From an uncultured Bacteroidales bacterium (lineage in GTDB: Bacteria > Bacteroidota > Bacteroidia > Bacteroidales > UBA932), in NCBI GenBank assembly GCA_934695325.1, contig CAKUVD010000001.1:430875-494874 (forward strand): a DNA stretch of 64,000 nucleotides, in the 5' to 3' direction. Position numbers and translations under genes: made by a program. The notes below the pieces were generated by a model. It did no database searches, was not told where the DNA came from, and saw only the letters and a list, made by a program, of their open reading frames with translations. This document shows positions 1 to 9,477 of this stretch, in pieces (position 1 is the first letter of the stretch; the number at the start of each line of letters is the position of its first letter).

Positions 1-882
1 ATAATTGGACGGCTGCTCATTTATATCCTCCTCGAGATATTCATAGAACCTGTTCATTATATCTTCCGGAGTCATCTCGGACGCATCCGGGCATATTTCC
101 CTGAAAGTCATCTTATAGCCGTAGCCTTTCTTTTCCTTGAATGCCATATAGACGACGGCGAACCCGAACTTATGGGCAAGAGCCGCACCGCCCGTCATAG
201 TCAATGTCGGCTGGTGCATAAAGTTGTCCACGGTATGAGCCGACGCATACGCATACGGGCATTGGTCCGTAGGGAATACGTACAGCCGCTTCTCATTTCT
301 GTGGCCGATGACGAAACGCATTATCTTCTGCGACTCGACATAGCAGGTCGCGCTGTTTTCTTTCGCGATCGGGGCGCAGCGGTTGTCACCCAGGACCTTG
401 TCCCAGAACCTGTTCTTGAGTTCCTTATAGACGACAGTGACCGTCTTCTCTCCGAAACCGACCTCCGACGGCTCCCAGATATAGTTCATTATGCCGCCAG
501 TGAGTTCCCAGTTCCCGAGATGCGAGTTCAGGACAATGACCCCAGGCCTTTCCCTGTAAAGCCTGTCAAGCATATCGGCATTGACAGTCTCGCATATATG
601 CGAGTCCCGGAGTCTCTTCGTATCATAGGATCCTGCGAACCAGAATGTCTCTGCGACAATGTTCCCGAAATGCCTGTAGAAATCCCTGGCGATATCCTTC
701 AGCTCTCCATACTTCTTCTCCGGGAACGAGCGGGCAAGATTTATCATCACGACATCCCTTCTGTAGTGCATCGGCCCCGAGACGAGCCACGCAAGGCAGC
801 GTCCCCAGAAATAATGCACTTTCAGAGGCTGCAGGGCCAGCAGTCTCATCAGCATCTCAATCAGTCTAACACCAAGTCCCAT
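1..882 (-). CDS. Lipid A biosynthesis acyltransferase (LpxL/HtrB family), 3' end cut by window
   Basis: Reading the minus strand from the ATG at 882 gives 294 codons that run off the window edge, so only the last few residues are missing. The family transfers a secondary acyl chain from acyl-ACP to lipid A at the inner membrane. The catalytic HX4(D/E) motif is visible as NSHLGNWE, with H121 and E126. A hydrophobic, basic N-terminus (about residues 1-40) fits membrane association. An in-frame TGA lies just upstream of the start, so 882 is the only ATG available. The gene is divergent from the peptide transporter. The family is clear; which acyl position it serves is not. Confidence 0.85.
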   Translation of the reverse strand, partial: MGLGVRLIEMLMRLLALQPLKVHYFWGRCLAWLVSGPMHYRRDVVMINLARSFPEKKYGELKDIARDFYRHFGNIVAETFWFAGSYDTKRLRDSHICETVNADMLDRLYRERPGVIVLNSHLGNWELTGGIMNYIWEPSEVGFGEKTVTVVYKELKNRFWDKVLGDNRCAPIAKENSATCYVESQKIMRFVIGHRNEKRLYVFPTDQCPYAYASAHTVDNFMHQPTLTMTGGAALAHKFGFAVVYMAFKEKKGYGYKMTFREICPDASEMTPEDIMNRFYEYLEEDINEQPSNY

Positions 883-988
883 AACGGCTTCTTTTCATTC
901 CCGCAGCGCACTACGGCCGCTCCGGCCGGTCCTGTCTGCCATACTACCCCTCAAACTTCACATCCGCGAAACTTGAGCCACATTATGG

Positions 989-996
989 CAAATATA
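989..996 (-). promoter_or_regulatory. Candidate -7 element for the acyltransferase gene
   Basis: On the minus strand this reads TATATTTG, matching the Bacteroidetes sigma-ABfr -7 consensus TAnnTTTG. It would give a leader of about 100 bases. No -33 TTTG is obvious. Confidence 0.4.
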
Positions 997-1008
997 ATGA
1001 AAAATATG

Positions 1009-1016
1009 TATGTTTG
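1009..1016 (+). promoter_or_regulatory. Candidate -7 element for the peptide transporter gene
   Basis: TATGTTTG matches TAnnTTTG. It lies about 125 bases upstream of the transporter ATG and back to back with the minus-strand element at 989-996. No convincing -33 box is visible. Confidence 0.35.
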
Positions 1017-1139
1017 CATATAAGACAGGCATAATCGTTGGCTGTCCGCTACTTGATGTTTTTTTATTAATCCATACGAAGTCGTCGGAAGATTCTGCGG
1101 AATAAGTTCCGAACTACTTCTAAACAAACTCTTTAAACA

Positions 1140-2801
1140 ATGTTCAAAGACCAGCCGAAAGGATTGTTCGCCCTCGCTCTCGCAAACACCGGGGAGCGCT
1201 TTGGGTACTACACGATGCTAGCCATCTTTCTCCTGTTCATTCAGGCCAAGTTCGGATTCAGCGCAGCGGTATCCACACAGATTTATTCCATTTTCCTTGC
1301 CGCAGTATATTTTATGCCTCTGTTCGGAGGTATGCTCGCCGACAAGATCGGCTATGGGAAATGTGTCACTACCGGTATCGCGGTAATGTTCGTCGGATAT
1401 CTCTGCCTCGCCATACCTACCGGGCCTGACACGGCGGGCAAAGTGCTTATGTTCGGAGCGTTGGCGCTCATCGCCACCGGAACGGGACTATTCAAGGGGA
1501 ATCTCCAGGTGATGGTAGGGAATCTCTATGACAATCCGAAATACGCAGCCAAGAGAGACTCCGCATTCAGCCTCTTCTATATGGCCATCAACATCGGCGC
1601 AATGTTCGCACCGTCTATGGCAAAGGCCGTCACCAATTTCTTCCTCGGCAAGTCCGGGCTCGTATATGATGCAAATGTGCCGGCTCTCGCCCACCAGATA
1701 ATAGGCGGCAATCTGGCCAATGCCGATAAACTCCAGGCCATTGCGGGAACAATGCCAGGATCTGCCGGAATGGATCTGGCGTCATTCAGCCATTTCTATA
1801 TCGAAAAGCTCTCATCTGCATACAATTATGGTTTCGGAGTGGCCTGCATCTCTCTGATCATCTCAGTAGCCATCTATTTCGGCTGCCGGTCTTGGTTCAA
1901 GGATGCTGACGTGAATGCGAAGCAGGCGAAAGCCGCCAACAGCAGCGAGGTCGAGCTGACTCCGGCGCAGACCAAGAGCAGGATCACGGCGCTTATGCTC
2001 GTTTTCGCAGTGGTAATCTTCTTCTGGATGGCATTCCACCAGAACGGCGCGACAATGACATTGTTCGCAAGGGACTACACCGCAAGCACTGTCTCGGGAG
2101 TGACTCGAATCGGGTTCAACATCTGGAGCCTTTTCCTTATCGCAGTCTCCATCTATACGCTTTTCGGAGCTTTCCAGTCAGAGAAGAGCAAGGGCAAGAT
2201 TCTCTGCGGTGTCGCAACATTCCTTCTGTGGGGAGGCGCATACGCCATCTATGCAGGGATGCCGACGAGCGTGAACATACTGCCTTCAGATTTCCAGCAG
2301 TTCAATCCATTCTTCGTAGTGGCATTGACTCCGGTATCCCTGGCGATTTTCGGTGCATTGGCAAAGAAAGGAAAAGAACCTTCGGCACCTCGCAAGATCG
2401 GAATGGGAATGATAGTGGCAGCAGTCGGTTTCAGCATACTCACATTTGCATCCCTCGGCCTCGCATCGCCTAAGGAACTTGGAGGGACAGTAAGTCCAGA
2501 CCTCATCTCTCCTGACTGGCTCATCTCCACATACCTTGTCCTGACTTTTGCGGAGCTTCTGCTCTCCCCTATGGGCATCTCATTCGTGTCCAAGGTAGCA
2601 CCTCCTAAATATAAAGGTGCGATGATGGGCTGCTGGTTCGCCGCCACCGCTCTCGGAAACTATCTGGTATCCATTCCGGGACTGCTCTGGAACAAGGTCC
2701 CTCTCTGGGGCGTCTGGGGGCTGCTCATCACACTCTGCCTGCTTTCCGCGCTATTCATCTTCTCTATTATGAAGAAGCTGGAGTCTGCCACGGAATGCTG
2801 A
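1140..2801 (+). CDS. Proton-dependent oligopeptide transporter (POT/PTR2 family, MFS fold)
   Basis: This 553-residue polytopic inner-membrane protein would import di- and tripeptides with protons. The POT signature GERFGYYTM sits near residues 18-26 and supplies the conserved ExxER-type charged cluster of helix 1. A second typical motif, FYMAINIGAMFAP, lies near residue 145. Repeated hydrophobic segments fit 12-14 helices. The length is normal for the family. The start is the first in-frame ATG and has no Shine-Dalgarno sequence, as is common in this phylum. The gene stands alone, followed by a strong hairpin. Peptide substrate is inferred from the family. Confidence 0.9.
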   Translation: MFKDQPKGLFALALANTGERFGYYTMLAIFLLFIQAKFGFSAAVSTQIYSIFLAAVYFMPLFGGMLADKIGYGKCVTTGIAVMFVGYLCLAIPTGPDTAGKVLMFGALALIATGTGLFKGNLQVMVGNLYDNPKYAAKRDSAFSLFYMAINIGAMFAPSMAKAVTNFFLGKSGLVYDANVPALAHQIIGGNLANADKLQAIAGTMPGSAGMDLASFSHFYIEKLSSAYNYGFGVACISLIISVAIYFGCRSWFKDADVNAKQAKAANSSEVELTPAQTKSRITALMLVFAVVIFFWMAFHQNGATMTLFARDYTASTVSGVTRIGFNIWSLFLIAVSIYTLFGAFQSEKSKGKILCGVATFLLWGGAYAIYAGMPTSVNILPSDFQQFNPFFVVALTPVSLAIFGALAKKGKEPSAPRKIGMGMIVAAVGFSILTFASLGLASPKELGGTVSPDLISPDWLISTYLVLTFAELLLSPMGISFVSKVAPPKYKGAMMGCWFAATALGNYLVSIPGLLWNKVPLWGVWGLLITLCLLSALFIFSIMKKLESATEC

Positions 2802-2817
2802 CACGTGACAAAGACGA

Positions 2818-2853
2818 AAAGGAGGCTGGCCCGAATGTGGGTTGGCCTCCTTT
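2818..2853 (+). terminator. Hairpin terminator between convergent genes
   Basis: AAAGGAGGC and GCCTCCTTT form the ends of a long stem that continues inward through TGGCCC/GGGTTG. T-rich sequence follows on both strands, so it can serve the transporter and the convergent ATPase gene. Confidence 0.75.
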
Positions 2854-2931
2854 CGTAATATACCCTACAGGCTTGCGCCCGGACTGCCGTCAATGGGACA
2901 TTCCGCACCTACGCATTAATACAGGGAACAG

Positions 2932-4413
2932 CTAACATATTTTCCATTCCTCAATGCGGCGAGTAGCAGTGGAGAATGAGACACCCACCTTGAAGAGTCT
3001 GCGGCTGTCGGATGCGAACGGACGTGCATAGCCCTTGTCCTCGATCTGGCGCAGAGCCTCGGAAGCATCTGCATTGACCTTCAATTCGAAGATATAGATA
3101 TAGTCCTTCGTCTGGATGAGCAGGTCGATGCGACCGTTGCTGGTCGTGCGCTCTACCTGGACATATTCGCCGAGAAGTTCCATTATTATGTACATCGCAT
3201 ACTGGAAATCCTTCTCCGCATCACCCTGGATCTGGTAGCTTGTGTTTGCGAACAGCGACGACAGCGTCTGCGTAAAGGCTTCCGGCTGGCCGGAGCGCGC
3301 TGAGCGGACGAGCCGGGCAATAATCGGAGGCAGAGTCATACTGCGTGAGGGTATATAGTACTGTGATATGAAGGTCAGGAATCCGCTTTCCACCTCCTGA
3401 TTCGGAAAACCTAGGCGGTATAGGCCAAATTCGGCATCATACCCCTTGATCGTCAGGTACCCGCTCTGGAAGAGCACCGGCACAGGATTCTCGAAGACCG
3501 TGTCAATGCTGCTGAGCAACGACGAGTCCGCCTCTTCTTCTGTCAGACGCGTTATGTCATACGAACTCTCTCGCATAAGTTTAACCAGGAATGTCGGTGT
3601 GCCTGTGGCGAACCAATACTGGTTGAATGTACGCTTGAGGAACGTGTTTAGCAGACTGAAAGGATTATATATGCCATCCGTATTCTCACAGAAGTGATAT
3701 CCGTCGTACATAGTCTTCAGTTTTCCGTAGCATTCCACCTTCTCTAGCCCGTTTGCCGAGGCCAGAGCCGCTACGCTTTCATCAAAATATGTGCGCAGTT
3801 CCTCTTCCGTAATGCCACATATATCGGTATATGTAGCATCCATAGATATGTCGTTGAGGTTGTTCAGGCCGCTGAACACACTCAATTTCCCGATTTTCGT
3901 CACTCCGGTAAGGAAGCCGAAGCGGAGGCGGCTGTCCATCGTCTTCATCACGCTGTAGAAGCCTTGAAGCGTAGACCCGAAGCGGGACAGTATCAGTTCG
4001 TTCCCGAGATTATCTATGATCGGCTTGTCGTATTCGTCTATAAGAATCACCACCTGTCGGCCTGTCCGGCGATATGCCGCCTCGATAACCCTCTGAAAAC
4101 GCAGTCCTATGACCTCACTCGTCTTTTCCGAGCCATACCTGACTTCAAATTCTGAAAGCTTTTCATTCAAGACATTCTGCAGGATCTCTTCTGTATCGTA
4201 TGACACCCCGCTCAAGTCAATGTGCAACACAGGGTACGATATCCAGTCCTGCTCAAGCTTCTCGATGGACAGCCCCGTGAAGAGGTCTTTCCTTCCTGAG
4301 AAATACGCCTCCATAGTCGATACCAAAAGGCTCTTCCCGAACCGTCTCGGGCGGCTCAGAAAGTAATATTTACCTGTCGTGACCAGATTGTATATCTGTG
4401 ATGTCTTGTCCAC
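2932..4413 (-). CDS. AAA-ATPase-like / PD-(D/E)XK nuclease-domain protein (DUF1703 type), 5' end apparently frameshifted
   Basis: This Bacteroidetes family (AAA-ATPase_like plus PDDEXK_9) has no settled function. Visible parts are a P-loop-like RPRRFGKSLL near residues 21-30, a Walker B-like VVILIDEYDKP near residue 122, and a C-terminal nuclease-like core with GRIDLLI and FELKVNA. The only usable start in this frame is the GTG at 4413. The frame stays open upstream and encodes YPIGIQNFEEIRDRGCVYV, the usual N-terminus of the family, but an in-frame TGA follows and no ATG occurs. An ATG at 4486 opens the neighbouring frame with MFLRI, which would join that N-terminus if four bases were removed. 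The gene may be a recent pseudogene or may start internally. Confidence 0.75.
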   Translation of the reverse strand: MDKTSQIYNLVTTGKYYFLSRPRRFGKSLLVSTMEAYFSGRKDLFTGLSIEKLEQDWISYPVLHIDLSGVSYDTEEILQNVLNEKLSEFEVRYGSEKTSEVIGLRFQRVIEAAYRRTGRQVVILIDEYDKPIIDNLGNELILSRFGSTLQGFYSVMKTMDSRLRFGFLTGVTKIGKLSVFSGLNNLNDISMDATYTDICGITEEELRTYFDESVAALASANGLEKVECYGKLKTMYDGYHFCENTDGIYNPFSLLNTFLKRTFNQYWFATGTPTFLVKLMRESSYDITRLTEEEADSSLLSSIDTVFENPVPVLFQSGYLTIKGYDAEFGLYRLGFPNQEVESGFLTFISQYYIPSRSMTLPPIIARLVRSARSGQPEAFTQTLSSLFANTSYQIQGDAEKDFQYAMYIIMELLGEYVQVERTTSNGRIDLLIQTKDYIYIFELKVNADASEALRQIEDKGYARPFASDSRRLFKVGVSFSTATRRIEEWKIC

Positions 4414-4547
4414 ATATACGCAGCCTCGGTCGCGGATTTCCTCAAAGTTCTGTATTCCTATCGGATATACATATCCTCAAAAACATATATGATATAAATA
4501 TAATCATTTTCCAGTCAAAGATTTCAGTCCAGACATGCCGGCGGCAT

Positions 4548-4584
4548 AAAAAAACTTCCGGGAGCCGACTGGGACTTCCGGAAG
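4548..4584 (-). terminator. Rho-independent terminator of the SusCD operon
   Basis: On the minus strand CTTCCGG and CCGGAAG enclose a short loop and are followed by seven T residues. It lies just past the stop of the BACON protein gene. Confidence 0.75.
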
Positions 4585-4611
4585 AATCTTATGTATTAAT
4601 TACGTCAGAGA

Positions 4612-7600
4612 CTACTTTGTAATCTTGATGTTGTCTATGAAGATACGGCCAGCACCGCTTACTTTGTAATTATATTTACCAGTATACTGATAAACACCAC
4701 TATCATTTTTCGTCATGACAACTCTATACATCACGACTACAAGACGTGTATTAGCTGTAACGCCCTTGATCTTAACAGAAGAGTGAGACCAATTATACTT
4801 ACCCTTAGCCTGATTGATTTCGAGGATATCACTGCATTTAGTTCCATTCTCAAACTGTCCATCACCTTCGATTACAATGACGACCTTAGAATCATCAACA
4901 GTACCACTTCCCTGCACCATAGCAGCGTGATCGAACTCCATTGTGACATCAGTTGCGGACTTAACCTGGATACTAGGCAATCTAAGAGATGTATTGTTCC
5001 CACCAGTCCTACTAAACTTCAAGTATTTATCCTGCAAATAGATAAGTTCAAGTTCAGGATTCATATCCTCGTAACCCGCAAGATTCAATGCCGCAGGCGC
5101 GAAAGACTTAAGATCTCCGCTATAGATATTCACGGCATTGTCATCCTTGCTGTTTCCTATTGTATCACCAATCTTCTTACCGGTCTTTGCAGCATATCCA
5201 TCAAGAATCGGTTGCAGCCAACCAAAATCATCAAAGAAGACTACATTTGACTCTGCCTGTGCAAGAGGCAATTTGACAGAATAGTTATATTCCTCATTAG
5301 AGAGAACAACTTCTCCTGTCCTTGCACTTCCAGGATTGGCCTCAAAAGCCACATTGATAGGATATGTACCAGCAGCGGATATCTCTGAAGCAGGGAACTT
5401 GACCCAAGAAGGTGCGGAAACTTTGAACGGAACGTTCGTCTCAACCGTTATTTTCCGTGTCTCACCGATACCAGCAATAGTATTGACACCAGAGACAGTC
5501 ACCTTTATAGAAGGCTCGAACTTGTCCTGCTTGACAGTGAGGACAGACTCGAGGTTACCCTTATAGAATCGGATTGTTCCTACACGAGATGCTCCTGTAA
5601 GATTTGGAGCGGCCTTGAACTTGAGAGTGGTCCACTCAACTTTTGCGGTTGTTGTAGGAAGTGCGCTTATCCAATCTGCCTCAATCTTAGTCTCGAACGA
5701 AGTATTGGCCTGAACCGTGGCAGAGAACTCAGCACCCTGTCCGAGAACCTCCACTGTATTTCCATCCTTGATGCTGATAAAGGAATCCAGTTCCTGTCCT
5801 GCGGCAGACTGAACGACCTGAATCTTCTTGGAGGTAATACCAGACTTGACAATAATCTCTCCCTTCCTCAGCACACTGAGTTCACTTGCATCGCAGGTCA
5901 GACTAACCTTATTGGTCTCCCCTGCAAAACCAGACCCGTTCTCTACGTGAAGCCAATTCACACTGGATGAGACATTGAAATCGACATCGGATGTCACCTG
6001 GAATGTAAATGGGGCATCCGGAGTTCCTTCAAAAGTAATCAAGTCATTCTCAACACCAGAAATTGCGATATTGGACTTCACGGCATCAGCGGCGAGCATA
6101 ACCTCGATATCATCCAGATAATATCTATAATAACCGGACTCCTGAGCACCATCCTTTCCAAACACGGATGGATGGAATGATATCGCAGTAGCTGTTGTCG
6201 CCCCCTTGATCGTGAACATTGCATCCTGCCAGAACATCTTGCCATTTGTCTGTGTATGAGAGACCGGATCACTTTTCTTTGCATCTTCCGTACCGGCAGC
6301 AGTTTCTACCGTCCCCGGTCCTTCTATCTCCAAGACAAGTTTGGTGTTGTCAATATTACCGTCTCCCTGCATTTGTGAGCACCATTTGAAAGAGACGACA
6401 ATATCTTGTTCCCCATCCATCTTAAACAGAGGCAGGGTCAAACCTGACTGTTTCTTGCTTGCACCGAATTTAAAATATGCATCCTGCAGATAAATAGTCT
6501 TGAACGATGGGTTCAGATCCGTATATCCTCTAGACCTGAGTTCGCCAAGGACATCACATTTATTGTCGGCCAATGTCGTATAGATATTGGCACAGCCATC
6601 TGCGGATGAAGTGACAACTCCTACACAGTCTGAAATTTTATTGGCTTCAGGAAGCTTCGAGTTTGCCATTTCAATATACGGAGCAAGCCAAGAGAAGTCA
6701 TCCCTATAAGGAAGCTCCTTACCGACAGTATTGTCTGCACCTTTATCTGTCAATGAACAAATTATAAAGCAAGCCTGCTTTTCGAACATCCCGACATAAT
6801 AGCCAAGAACTTCTACTTTATGGATATTAACTTTTGAAAGATCAATATCACCGACTGTGTCGAGGATTTTGCAATTGTTTCCATCAGCCAAGCGGAACAG
6901 GCTGCCGATCACAGTCCCCGTAGCCTTGACGTATGTAACAGACTTAAACGGAGACGATATCCCGCTTTCGACGACAACTGGCTCTGGATATCTCGCCTCT
7001 GAAGACGACAGGACCTCCACTTCATCAGCCTTGAAGCCAGTGAATTCTCCCTGTGCGGATACTGCTCCATTAAGGACGATAGAATCTCCGGGCTTAACGT
7101 CCTTCGAGCCCTCCGCATACATTGTAGTAGTCCCATCCGTCATCACAAAACCGACACCGGAGACTGCCATAACGGTAGCACCTTTAATCTTAGCCTTAGA
7201 ATCAACATCAAGCTTAGACGCTTCAGTTACTGTATACTCATCCACACCCAGATAGTTGTCACCCTTCTGCGTCACATAAACTTGTCCCTGGCGAACTGAA
7301 GAGGAGCCGCGGAATGTAATCACAGCTTCACGTGGCGCCTTAAGCTTGCCGGAAGCATCGACATTATCACTCAAAATAGTGACAGTAACCTCTGTATTCT
7401 TATCGCCGGTCTCAGGACTTATCTCCAACCAATCCTCAGATACATCTGAAGTCCACGTGCCATCCGCAAAAACGGATATCACTTGAGATTCCGGATTCTT
7501 AGCATCAAACGTAAGGAAAGTCTCCTTCGTCTGAACAGCCATCGCTACTGAATCTTTTTCCTCCTCACAGCCTGTGATGAAAGTCATTCCAGCGGCGAAG

Positions 7601-7635
7601 GCCAGTGCCATTCTGACTATATTATTGAATTTCAT
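4612..7635 (-). CDS. Large BACON-domain surface lipoprotein with a duplicated 200-residue domain (SusE/F-like position)
   Basis: The ATG at 7635 is preferred over an upstream TTG and gives 1007 residues. A lipoprotein signal ends in FITGC (C23). Domains by eye: a BACON module at about 42-124, an OB-like region at about 130-297, unnamed domain copy A at about 311-515, three BACON-like modules at about 522-797, and unnamed domain copy B at 802-1007. Both unnamed copies carry the landmarks DDF-WL-P, NIY, GY-D-NP, IYLQD-Y-KF and Q-G-G----D--K. The gene is last in an operon after susD, the usual place for surface glycan- or ligand-binding lipoproteins. A ligand-binding role is inferred; no catalytic motif is seen. 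Confidence 0.75.
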   Translation of the reverse strand: MKFNNIVRMALAFAAGMTFITGCEEEKDSVAMAVQTKETFLTFDAKNPESQVISVFADGTWTSDVSEDWLEISPETGDKNTEVTVTILSDNVDASGKLKAPREAVITFRGSSSVRQGQVYVTQKGDNYLGVDEYTVTEASKLDVDSKAKIKGATVMAVSGVGFVMTDGTTTMYAEGSKDVKPGDSIVLNGAVSAQGEFTGFKADEVEVLSSSEARYPEPVVVESGISSPFKSVTYVKATGTVIGSLFRLADGNNCKILDTVGDIDLSKVNIHKVEVLGYYVGMFEKQACFIICSLTDKGADNTVGKELPYRDDFSWLAPYIEMANSKLPEANKISDCVGVVTSSADGCANIYTTLADNKCDVLGELRSRGYTDLNPSFKTIYLQDAYFKFGASKKQSGLTLPLFKMDGEQDIVVSFKWCSQMQGDGNIDNTKLVLEIEGPGTVETAAGTEDAKKSDPVSHTQTNGKMFWQDAMFTIKGATTATAISFHPSVFGKDGAQESGYYRYYLDDIEVMLAADAVKSNIAISGVENDLITFEGTPDAPFTFQVTSDVDFNVSSSVNWLHVENGSGFAGETNKVSLTCDASELSVLRKGEIIVKSGITSKKIQVVQSAAGQELDSFISIKDGNTVEVLGQGAEFSATVQANTSFETKIEADWISALPTTTAKVEWTTLKFKAAPNLTGASRVGTIRFYKGNLESVLTVKQDKFEPSIKVTVSGVNTIAGIGETRKITVETNVPFKVSAPSWVKFPASEISAAGTYPINVAFEANPGSARTGEVVLSNEEYNYSVKLPLAQAESNVVFFDDFGWLQPILDGYAAKTGKKIGDTIGNSKDDNAVNIYSGDLKSFAPAALNLAGYEDMNPELELIYLQDKYLKFSRTGGNNTSLRLPSIQVKSATDVTMEFDHAAMVQGSGTVDDSKVVIVIEGDGQFENGTKCSDILEINQAKGKYNWSHSSVKIKGVTANTRLVVVMYRVVMTKNDSGVYQYTGKYNYKVSGAGRIFIDNIKITK

Positions 7636-7657
7636 ATTGTTCAAATCTTAAATTATC

Positions 7658-9454
7658 TTAAAAATCCAGATCATCATCCCAACCTGGGTTCTGCGTGAGA
7701 TTATGATTCTTCGTGCGTTCTCCGATAGGAATAGGATAGAAATAATCTCTGTCCTCATTGAATGAACGAGTGATATTCTGGAATGGTTCCAAATATCCGG
7801 AAGTCTTCCCCGAAAGGTAATTATCGGTACCTATCTTGATCCATTTGCCCTTATCTACACCTGATTTGGACGGAGACATCGTATCATCATACAGATAGAC
7901 GTCTACGACTCCGTCACCGTCTATATCGAAAGCACCGAGAGACGGGAAATACTGCCCATAGATAGTCTGCTCATTGCACTTGCCTTCTCTCCAGCGAAGA
8001 AGATCATCCCATCTCCTATTTCCTTCCTGGGCGAGTTCTACTGTACGTTCACGGCGGATTTCAGCGATGACACCGGCATTCGCCCCTGATATATGACTAT
8101 AGCCATAATCAGGATTAAGCAAATACTTCACATCTGGATCCGAATTACATTTCTCAAGATCCATCTTAGGCATCCCGACTCTTGAGCGGATTACGTTTAC
8201 GGAATTATCCAGATCCGTCTGCGTAAGAGTACCAAGTTCAGCTTTCGCTTCCGCAAAGATCAGAAGCGCTTCCGCATACCTATATATAGGAAGGTCATTT
8301 GTAGACTGGTTGTTCGCAAAAGCCTTCTCATTGTCCGCTGACATCAAGAACTTTACAGGCTGATAACCTGTCACAGTCCTGTCAAATTCCACAGAAGTCT
8401 TGACTCTAGAATTGATCATCTTATAGCCAGGAGTCCTTATGGTCTGCGCAAGCCTAGGGTCGCGACCCTCGACTTCCTGTGCAAACTGCATTGTCGCCCA
8501 TCCTTCCTTATCGGTAAACCTTGAGCCGTCCCTCATAAGGTAAGAATCAACTATCTTCTTGTTCATACCTGGTTTTCCGTGAGACGGCAGAACGATATAG
8601 CCAGTGGCATCGTGGAACACCTGTACCGCACTGTTATATTTGCGGGCAAGGATATACTCCTGGACATTGGCGTCTTCTCTTGCGAAAAGATTCACATAGT
8701 CCTCTTCCGGCTTACCGGTTGAATACAGAGAATACAGTCCTGATTTCATAACCTCTTCCGATGATTTTGCGGCAAGATCAAGATAGTACTCAGCATCGTG
8801 TCCCTCAAAGGTCATCCTGTCCTTATGATATTTTCTGAACGTACCCTCGAACAAGCAGAAATCAGCTTTAAGCATAAGCGCAGACCATCTGTTCAACCTA
8901 TAAGGTGTAACTTCTGTCGGCAAATACTCGATAGCCTCGTCAATATCTTCCAGCATATGCGTGAGTACTACCTCCCTGTTATCTCTTGGAGCATACAATT
9001 CATCATCAGAAGAACCAAGCTCTCTGTCAATCCAAGGGACATCCCCAAATGTCTTTACCTTGTCAAAGTAAAATTTCGCACGAAAGAATTTGGCTACGCC
9101 GATATATTTGTTGCGGGCCTTCTCATCAGAACAATTATTAATGTTTCCGAGAAGGATATTGATTCGGCGCAGATTACTCCACGACCATCCGCCGCCTGAA
9201 ACCGGGACCTGACGAGCGGCGCCTCCCTGCAACAATGCAGAAAGATTGCTCTGGAGATACTGGTCAGACTGATGTCCCCATACATTATCATCCAGCAGGT
9301 TATTATACAACGGGTTCGAGAACAGCATCAGATCGGTCTCATTCCTGAAATAAGTCTCAGGAGTAAGCTGCGATTTAGGATACTTATTCAGCATATCATC
9401 ACACGAAGTAAGACAAGTGACGACTGCCGTTAAAGCTATTATAATTTTTTTCAT
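7658..9454 (-). CDS. SusD/RagB-family outer-membrane nutrient-binding lipoprotein
   Basis: The protein has 598 residues from the ATG at 9454; an ATG four codons upstream (9466) is possible. The N-terminus MKKIIIALTA leads to the lipobox LTSC (C18), followed by the family-typical stretch with KYP and TPETYF. The C-terminal part carries TVELAQEGNRRWDDLLRWR, the conserved SusD signature, and ends with NPGW. SusD proteins form the extracellular lid over the SusC channel and bind the substrate. The gene starts about 20 bases after susC, as expected for a co-translated pair. The substrate cannot be read from the sequence. Confidence 0.93.
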   Translation of the reverse strand: MKKIIIALTAVVTCLTSCDDMLNKYPKSQLTPETYFRNETDLMLFSNPLYNNLLDDNVWGHQSDQYLQSNLSALLQGGAARQVPVSGGGWSWSNLRRINILLGNINNCSDEKARNKYIGVAKFFRAKFYFDKVKTFGDVPWIDRELGSSDDELYAPRDNREVVLTHMLEDIDEAIEYLPTEVTPYRLNRWSALMLKADFCLFEGTFRKYHKDRMTFEGHDAEYYLDLAAKSSEEVMKSGLYSLYSTGKPEEDYVNLFAREDANVQEYILARKYNSAVQVFHDATGYIVLPSHGKPGMNKKIVDSYLMRDGSRFTDKEGWATMQFAQEVEGRDPRLAQTIRTPGYKMINSRVKTSVEFDRTVTGYQPVKFLMSADNEKAFANNQSTNDLPIYRYAEALLIFAEAKAELGTLTQTDLDNSVNVIRSRVGMPKMDLEKCNSDPDVKYLLNPDYGYSHISGANAGVIAEIRRERTVELAQEGNRRWDDLLRWREGKCNEQTIYGQYFPSLGAFDIDGDGVVDVYLYDDTMSPSKSGVDKGKWIKIGTDNYLSGKTSGYLEPFQNITRSFNEDRDYFYPIPIGERTKNHNLTQNPGWDDDLDF

Positions 9455-9477
9455 CTTGAATCTCATTTATTTCTGGA

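Noticed and set aside
172..1023. Open frame of 283 codons on the plus strand
   Set aside because: It is antisense to the lipid A acyltransferase, which carries the HX4E motif on the minus strand.
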